A stretch of DNA of 63,416 nt from an uncultured Lachnoclostridium sp. (GTDB lineage: Bacteria; Bacillota; Clostridia; Lachnospirales; Lachnospiraceae): contig CABQJX010000005.1 in NCBI GenBank assembly GCA_902464595.1, positions 1 to 63,416 of the forward strand. Direction: 5' to 3'. The notes below the pieces were generated by a model, which saw only the letters and a program-made list of their open reading frames with translations, did no database searches and had not been told where the DNA came from. Both the position numbers and the translations under genes were made by a program. The stretch's first letter is position 1; each line of letters starts with the position of its first letter. Below are positions 59,042 to 63,416 of this stretch, piece after piece.

Positions 59042-62000
59042 ATGGAAAATCCATTATTGGAGTTACAGGAATATGAAAATCTGTCAGAGGGATTAAAAAA
59101 GGGAAAAGGCCCGCTGCAGGTCACTGGGACGTTGGATTCCCAAAAGGTGCACCTGATGTATCAGCTGGGGGAGCAGGTTTGCCTGCCATGGAAGTTAGTG
59201 ATCACTTACGACGACAGCCGGGCGAAGGAGATATACGACGATTTTTGCAGCTTTACGGACAAAGTATGGCTGTATCCGGCAAAGGATCTTCTGTTTTACA
59301 GCGCAGATATTCATGGAAACCTTATAACCCGTCAGAGGATCGGTGTGCTGCGCCGGCTGATGGAGGAACAGGGCGGCGTGGTGATCACCACCATGGACGG
59401 CCTGATGGATCATCTCCTTCCCTTAGAATATCTGAAGAAGCAGTGCCTGACTGTGGAATGTGGACAGATTCTTGAGTTAGAAGCCTGGAAACAGCAGCTT
59501 TCCGCTATGGGATATGAGCGGGTAGGGCAGGTGGATGCCATGGGCCAGTTTTCCATCAGAGGCGGGATCCTTGACATTTTTCCTTTGACAGAGGAAGTTC
59601 CGGTGCGTATTGAGCTGTGGGACGACGAGGTGGATTCGATCCGTACGTTTGACCTGGAGAGCCAGAGATCCGTGGAACAGTTAGATGAAATTTCCATTTA
59701 TCCAGCTGTGGAGGCGGTTCTGTCTAAAAAGCAGATCCAGGCAGGCTTGGAGCGCCTTGAGAAAGAGGAGAAGGAGTATGAGGCCGCTCTCAAAAGCCAG
59801 CACAAGACAGAGGAAGCATATCGCATAAGCAAGATCATCAAAGAACTGCGGGAAGGGCTGGAGGAAGGCTGGAAAATAGGCGGATTGGATGCCTATATCC
59901 GCTATTTTTGCCCGGAAACCGTATCATTTCTCGATTATTTTCCAGAGGGGAACCGCATCATTTATCTGGATGAACCAGCGCGGCTCAAAGAAAAGGGGGA
60001 GACGGTAGAGCTGGAGTTTCGGGAGAGTATGGTGCAGAGGCTGGAAAAAGGCTACCTCCTTCCGGGTCAGACGGAACTGCTCTATCCGGCAGACCGGATC
60101 CTGGCTTGGGTGCAGCGTCCTACCACCGTCATGCTGACAGGGCTGGATCAGAAGCTGCCTGGCATGAAGGTGAACCAGAAATTCAGTATTGATGTAAAAA
60201 ATGTAAATTCCTACCAAAATAGCTTTGAGATGCTCATCAAGGATCTGACCCGCTGGAAAAAGGAAGGCTACAGGGTGATCCTGCTGTCTGCTTCCCGAAC
60301 CAGGGCCAGCAGGCTGGCCAGCGATTTGAGAGAGTATGATCTGCGTGCCTACTGTCCAGATGGGGATACGCAGCCAGCTTCCCAGCACAGGGTAAAACCG
60401 GGAGAAATTTTAGTCACTTATGGAAACCTTCATCGGGGCTTTGAGTATCCCCTTCTCAAGTTCGTATTTATCACCGAGGGGGATATGTTCGGCGCAGAAA
60501 AGAAACGCCGGAAAAGAAAAAAGACTAATTACCAGGGCCGTGGGATCCAGAGCTTTTCCGAGCTGTCGGTGGGAGATTATGTGGTTCATGAGGAACATGG
60601 ACTGGGCATTTACCGTGGGATCGAGAAAGTTGAGCGGGACAAGGTTATTAAGGATTATATTAAGATCGAGTATGGAGATGGGGGAAACCTTTATCTTCCG
60701 GCTACCCGACTGGAGAGTATCCAGAAGTATTCCGGGGCTGATGCTAAAAAGCCGAAGCTGAACAAATTAGGGGGAACGGAGTGGAAAAAGACAAAAACCC
60801 GTGTCAAGGGGGCAGTACAGCAGATCGCAAAGGATCTGGTAAAGCTTTACGCTGCCCGGCAGGAAAGAGCCGGATTTCAGTACGGGGAGGATACGGTATG
60901 GCAGAGGGAGTTTGAGGAACTCTTTCCCTATGATGAAACAGAGGATCAGTTGGATGCCATCGAATCTGTAAAGAAGGACATGGAGAGCCGCAAGATCATG
61001 GACCGGCTGATCTGCGGGGATGTGGGATATGGAAAGACAGAAATCGCTCTCAGAGCAGCCTTCAAGGCGGTTCAGGACAGCAAACAGGTGGTATATCTTG
61101 TCCCCACCACGATTTTGGCACAGCAGCACTATAATACCTTTGTCCAGCGGATGAAGGATTTCCCTGTGCGGGTGGATATGCTGTCACGGTTCTGCACACC
61201 GGCCAGACAGAAAAAGACCTTAGAGGATCTCAGGAAGGGAATGGTAGACATTGTTATCGGAACCCACCGTGTCCTGTCCAAGGATATGGAATTTAAGGAT
61301 CTGGGCCTTCTTATCATTGATGAGGAGCAGCGGTTTGGAGTGGCGCATAAGGAGAAGATCAAGCAGTTAAAGGAAAATGTAGACGTCCTGACCCTTACGG
61401 CAACTCCCATACCAAGAACGCTTCATATGAGCTTAGCCGGGATCCGGGATATGAGCGTTTTGGAGGAACCTCCTGTGGACCGCACACCGATACAGACCTA
61501 TGTGATGGAGTACAATGAGGAGATGGTCCGGGAAGCCATTCACCGGGAGCTGGCCCGCAATGGACAGGTATATTATGTGTATAACCGTGTGACGGATATT
61601 GATGAGGTGGCTGGGCGGATCCAGGCATTAGTACCGGAGGCAGTAGTGACATTCGCTCATGGGCAGATGAGGGAGCATGAGCTGGAGCGAATCATGGCAG
61701 ATTTCATCAATGGCGAGATCGACGTATTGGTGTCCACTACGATTATTGAGACCGGATTGGATATTGCTAACGCCAACACCATGATCATCCACGATGCAGA
61801 CCGCATGGGGCTGTCTCAGCTGTACCAGCTTCGGGGGCGGGTAGGCCGTTCCAACCGGACTTCCTACGCATTTCTTATGTATAAGCGGGATAAGCTTTTA
61901 AAAGAGGATGCGGAAAAACGCCTTCAGGCCATCCGGGAATTTACAGAGCTGGGATCCGGCATTAAGATCGCTATGCGGGATCTGGAGATCCGCGGGGCGG

Positions 62001-62581
62001 GAAATGTGTTGGGCGCAGAGCAGCACGGCCATATGGAAGCCGTAGGATACGATCTGTACTGTAAGATGCTCAACCAGGCGGTCCTGGCCCTAAAAGGAGA
62101 GCTTCCTGAGGAGGATACCTACGAGACAGCCGTGGAATGTGACATCGATGCATATATCCCCTCCTATTATATTAAAAATGAATATCAGAAGTTAGACATC
62201 TATAAACGGATTTCTGCCATTGAGACAGAGGATGAATATATGGATATGCAGGATGAGCTGATCGATCGCTTTGGAGATATTCCTGCCAGTGTGGAGAACC
62301 TTCTCAAGATCGCTGCTGTCCGGGCGCTGGCTCATCGGGCTTACGTGACAGAAGTCCTGGTAAACCGCCAGGAAGTGCGCCTTACCATGTATCAGAAGGC
62401 AAGGCTTCAGGTAGACAGGATCGCTGATTTTGTAACGTCCTATAAAGGTGATCTGAAGCTGGTTCCCGGTGAGGTTCCGGTATTCCACTATATCGACCGC
62501 CGGAATAAGAACCAGGATAGCCTGGCCATGCTGGAGAAGGCAAGAGAGATGTTGGCAGGGATCGTGGAGATGAGGATGTGA
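59042..62581 (+). CDS. mfd: Transcription-repair coupling factor Mfd
   Basis: A 1179-residue ATP-dependent translocase that removes RNA polymerase stalled at DNA damage and recruits UvrA. The N-terminal UvrB-homology region runs to about residue 360, the polymerase-interacting domain is near 490-560 (SVGDYVVHEEHGLGIYRGIEK), and the helicase core shows GDVGYGKTEIALRAAF (Walker A), LLIIDEEQRFGV (Walker B), TLTATPIPRTLHMSL and QLRGRVGRSNRTSYAFLMY (motif VI). The C-terminal UvrA-binding clamp is present. The length matches the family. Confidence 0.98.
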   Translation: MENPLLELQEYENLSEGLKKGKGPLQVTGTLDSQKVHLMYQLGEQVCLPWKLVITYDDSRAKEIYDDFCSFTDKVWLYPAKDLLFYSADIHGNLITRQRIGVLRRLMEEQGGVVITTMDGLMDHLLPLEYLKKQCLTVECGQILELEAWKQQLSAMGYERVGQVDAMGQFSIRGGILDIFPLTEEVPVRIELWDDEVDSIRTFDLESQRSVEQLDEISIYPAVEAVLSKKQIQAGLERLEKEEKEYEAALKSQHKTEEAYRISKIIKELREGLEEGWKIGGLDAYIRYFCPETVSFLDYFPEGNRIIYLDEPARLKEKGETVELEFRESMVQRLEKGYLLPGQTELLYPADRILAWVQRPTTVMLTGLDQKLPGMKVNQKFSIDVKNVNSYQNSFEMLIKDLTRWKKEGYRVILLSASRTRASRLASDLREYDLRAYCPDGDTQPASQHRVKPGEILVTYGNLHRGFEYPLLKFVFITEGDMFGAEKKRRKRKKTNYQGRGIQSFSELSVGDYVVHEEHGLGIYRGIEKVERDKVIKDYIKIEYGDGGNLYLPATRLESIQKYSGADAKKPKLNKLGGTEWKKTKTRVKGAVQQIAKDLVKLYAARQERAGFQYGEDTVWQREFEELFPYDETEDQLDAIESVKKDMESRKIMDRLICGDVGYGKTEIALRAAFKAVQDSKQVVYLVPTTILAQQHYNTFVQRMKDFPVRVDMLSRFCTPARQKKTLEDLRKGMVDIVIGTHRVLSKDMEFKDLGLLIIDEEQRFGVAHKEKIKQLKENVDVLTLTATPIPRTLHMSLAGIRDMSVLEEPPVDRTPIQTYVMEYNEEMVREAIHRELARNGQVYYVYNRVTDIDEVAGRIQALVPEAVVTFAHGQMREHELERIMADFINGEIDVLVSTTIIETGLDIANANTMIIHDADRMGLSQLYQLRGRVGRSNRTSYAFLMYKRDKLLKEDAEKRLQAIREFTELGSGIKIAMRDLEIRGAGNVLGAEQHGHMEAVGYDLYCKMLNQAVLALKGELPEEDTYETAVECDIDAYIPSYYIKNEYQKLDIYKRISAIETEDEYMDMQDELIDRFGDIPASVENLLKIAAVRALAHRAYVTEVLVNRQEVRLTMYQKARLQVDRIADFVTSYKGDLKLVPGEVPVFHYIDRRNKNQDSLAMLEKAREMLAGIVEMRM

Positions 62582-62586
62582 TAATG

Positions 62587-62631
62587 AAAGGGCATGTGAA
62601 AAATGAAAGATCATTTTTCATGTGCCTTTTT
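62587..62631 (+). terminator. Intrinsic terminator of pth-mfd
   Basis: GCATGTGAAAAATGA pairs with TCATTTTTCATGTGC with two G-T pairs, followed by CTTTTT. It begins six bases after the mfd stop. Confidence 0.85.
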
Positions 62632-62717
62632 GTGCATAGAATTGTAAGAAATTGTCAGAAATAGGCGAAATATCATGAAAATTAAAATAGATGAAAAAAA
62701 CATATAGATAAAAGCAA

Positions 62718-62747
62718 TTGTACAGAAAAAGAAAAATTTTGTATAAT
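62718..62747 (+). promoter_or_regulatory. Promoter of the metN-like gene
   Basis: TTGTAC (62718-62723), an 18-bp spacer and TATAAT (62742-62747), 78 bp before the ATG. Confidence 0.75.
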
Positions 62748-62825
62748 TAGTGCAAAATGGAGAGGATATAGAAAAAATAAATACATATTTTTGTTTAATT
62801 TTTAATTGCAATAAAGGGAAGATAC

Positions 62826-63416
62826 ATGATAGAGATAAAAAACCTACAAAAGACGTTTGGGGATAATCCGGTTCTCAAGGATATAAATATAACAATTTTA
62901 GATGGAGAAATTTACGGATTGATCGGTGTAAGCGGGGCTGGAAAATCGACTCTGCTCAGATGCATTAATGGACTTGAGTCTTATGATGGCGGAAGCTTGA
63001 AGATTAATGGAACAGAAGTTTCTGATTTATCTCATAATGATTTAAGAAAACTTCGCAGCAAGGTTGGAATGATCTTTCAGCAATTTCTCTTGATGGAACG
63101 GATGACGGTTTATCAAAATATAGCCTTCCCATTAAAATGCTGGGGGAAGAAAAAAGAGGAGATAGAAGGGAAGGTAGAGGAACTTCTCTCATTGGTGGAG
63201 CTGGAAGATAAGCGAAATGCCAAACCAAGAGAGCTGAGCGGCGGACAAAAGCAAAGAGTGGCTATTGCCCGGGCTTTGGCTATGGATCCTCAGATCCTGC
63301 TTTGTGATGAAGCTACGTCGGCTCTCGATCCTAATATTACGGTATCCATTCTTCAATTATTGAGTTTGAATAATAAGCAAATCCCGAGAACCCTTGAAAA
63401 TAAAGGGCTCCCGGGA
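62826..63416 (+). CDS. MetN-like ABC ATPase, C-terminus lost (partial)
   Basis: A reading frame from ATG 62826 to the window end encodes an ABC ATPase: MIEIKNLQKTFGDNPVL, Walker A GVSGAGKST, CINGLESYDGG, MIFQQFLLMERMTVYQNIAFPL, signature LSGGQKQRVAIARALAM and Walker B ILLCDEATSALDP. It looks like MetN of the methionine importer. After SILQLL the expected switch-His region (ITHQM-like) is replaced by SLNNKQIPRTLENKGLPG, and a hairpin follows, so the gene is either interrupted by a mobile element or the assembly ends in a repeat. The ATG follows AAGGGAAGAT. The C-terminal ACT-like domain and metI/metQ are not seen. Confidence 0.75.
   Translation, partial: MIEIKNLQKTFGDNPVLKDINITILDGEIYGLIGVSGAGKSTLLRCINGLESYDGGSLKINGTEVSDLSHNDLRKLRSKVGMIFQQFLLMERMTVYQNIAFPLKCWGKKKEEIEGKVEELLSLVELEDKRNAKPRELSGGQKQRVAIARALAMDPQILLCDEATSALDPNITVSILQLLSLNNKQIPRTLENKGLPG
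63382..63416. repeat. Hairpin repeat at the window end
   Basis: TCCC, GAG and CCCTT pair with AAGGG, CTC and GGGA in register with small bulges, 12 pairs in all. It lies inside the metN-like frame where the protein stops matching its family, so it may be the tip of a mobile element or a collapsed repeat. Confidence 0.55.

Overview
The window looks like chromosomal DNA of a low-to-mid GC anaerobic Firmicute, most likely a Lachnospiraceae (Clostridium cluster XIVa) gut bacterium. The clues are a clostridial-type Tad/Flp pilus locus with DUF5702- and DUF6382/FHA-like proteins, glgC-glgD next to spoVG, pth-mfd, strong AGGAGG ribosome binding sites and many hairpin terminators. No rRNA, tRNA or CRISPR was seen.

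Layout. (1) 1-2.6 kb is the lysis/lysogeny end of a prophage: holin-like protein, M15 endolysin with a wall-binding tail, orphan Dam methylase and a small XRE regulator. (2) The prophage edge falls in the 5' end of a tadZ-like gene at 2.6 kb. This opens a Tad pilus operon (2.6-12.8 kb: TadZ, CpaF ATPase, TadB, TadC, Flp pilin, DUF5702, two TadE-like pseudopilins, prepilin peptidase, FHA protein). (3) 13-22.6 kb holds a HIT protein with an ECF-like sigma factor, murG and a TSCPD protein on the minus strand, MTA/SAH nucleosidase, a candidate structured RNA, a membrane protein, pgi, and two zinc-ribbon membrane proteins, one with a YARHG domain. (4) 23-32 kb is a probable catabolic island: a five-gene Liv-type ABC importer, dhaK, dhaL, an ATC-hydrolase-like protein and a GAF/PAS regulator whose HTH is out of frame after a run of ten G. 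(5) 32-40 kb holds an 11-nt minisatellite, a pyridoxal-kinase-like gene, AraC regulator and GH4 alpha-galacturonidase (CHEV motif), a coiled-coil membrane protein, and a membrane-anchored SbcC-like / SbcD-like pair. (6) 40-48.7 kb: asnS, glgC, glgD, spoVG, an FAD oxidoreductase, a monofunctional GT51 transglycosylase and an SLC13/ArsB-type transporter. (7) 49-58 kb is a nucleoside uptake and cleavage operon: nucleoside hydrolase, three nucleoside phosphorylases, GntR/UTRA regulator and a BMP-type ABC importer with a palindromic operator over its promoter. (8) 58.4-63.4 kb: pth, mfd and a metN-like ATPase whose C-terminus is lost at a hairpin at the very end of the window.

How the genes work together. 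The Tad genes make, process and drive an Flp pilus, and prophage integration seems to have cut the front of the operon. The 23-32 kb island couples high-affinity import of an amino-acid-like solute with ring/amidine hydrolysis and a dihydroxyacetone-kinase-type phosphotransfer; the true substrate is unknown. The nucleoside operon imports nucleosides and splits them into bases and ribose or ribose-1-phosphate. glgC, glgD and pgi connect sugar phosphates to glycogen.

The best candidates for new biology are the poly-G switch in the regulator, the liv-dha-ATC hydrolase island, prophage control of tadZ, the three-hairpin RNA at 16.76-16.89 kb and the helical-phase 11-nt repeat. All functional assignments rest on motif recognition from the sequence alone; no database search was run.
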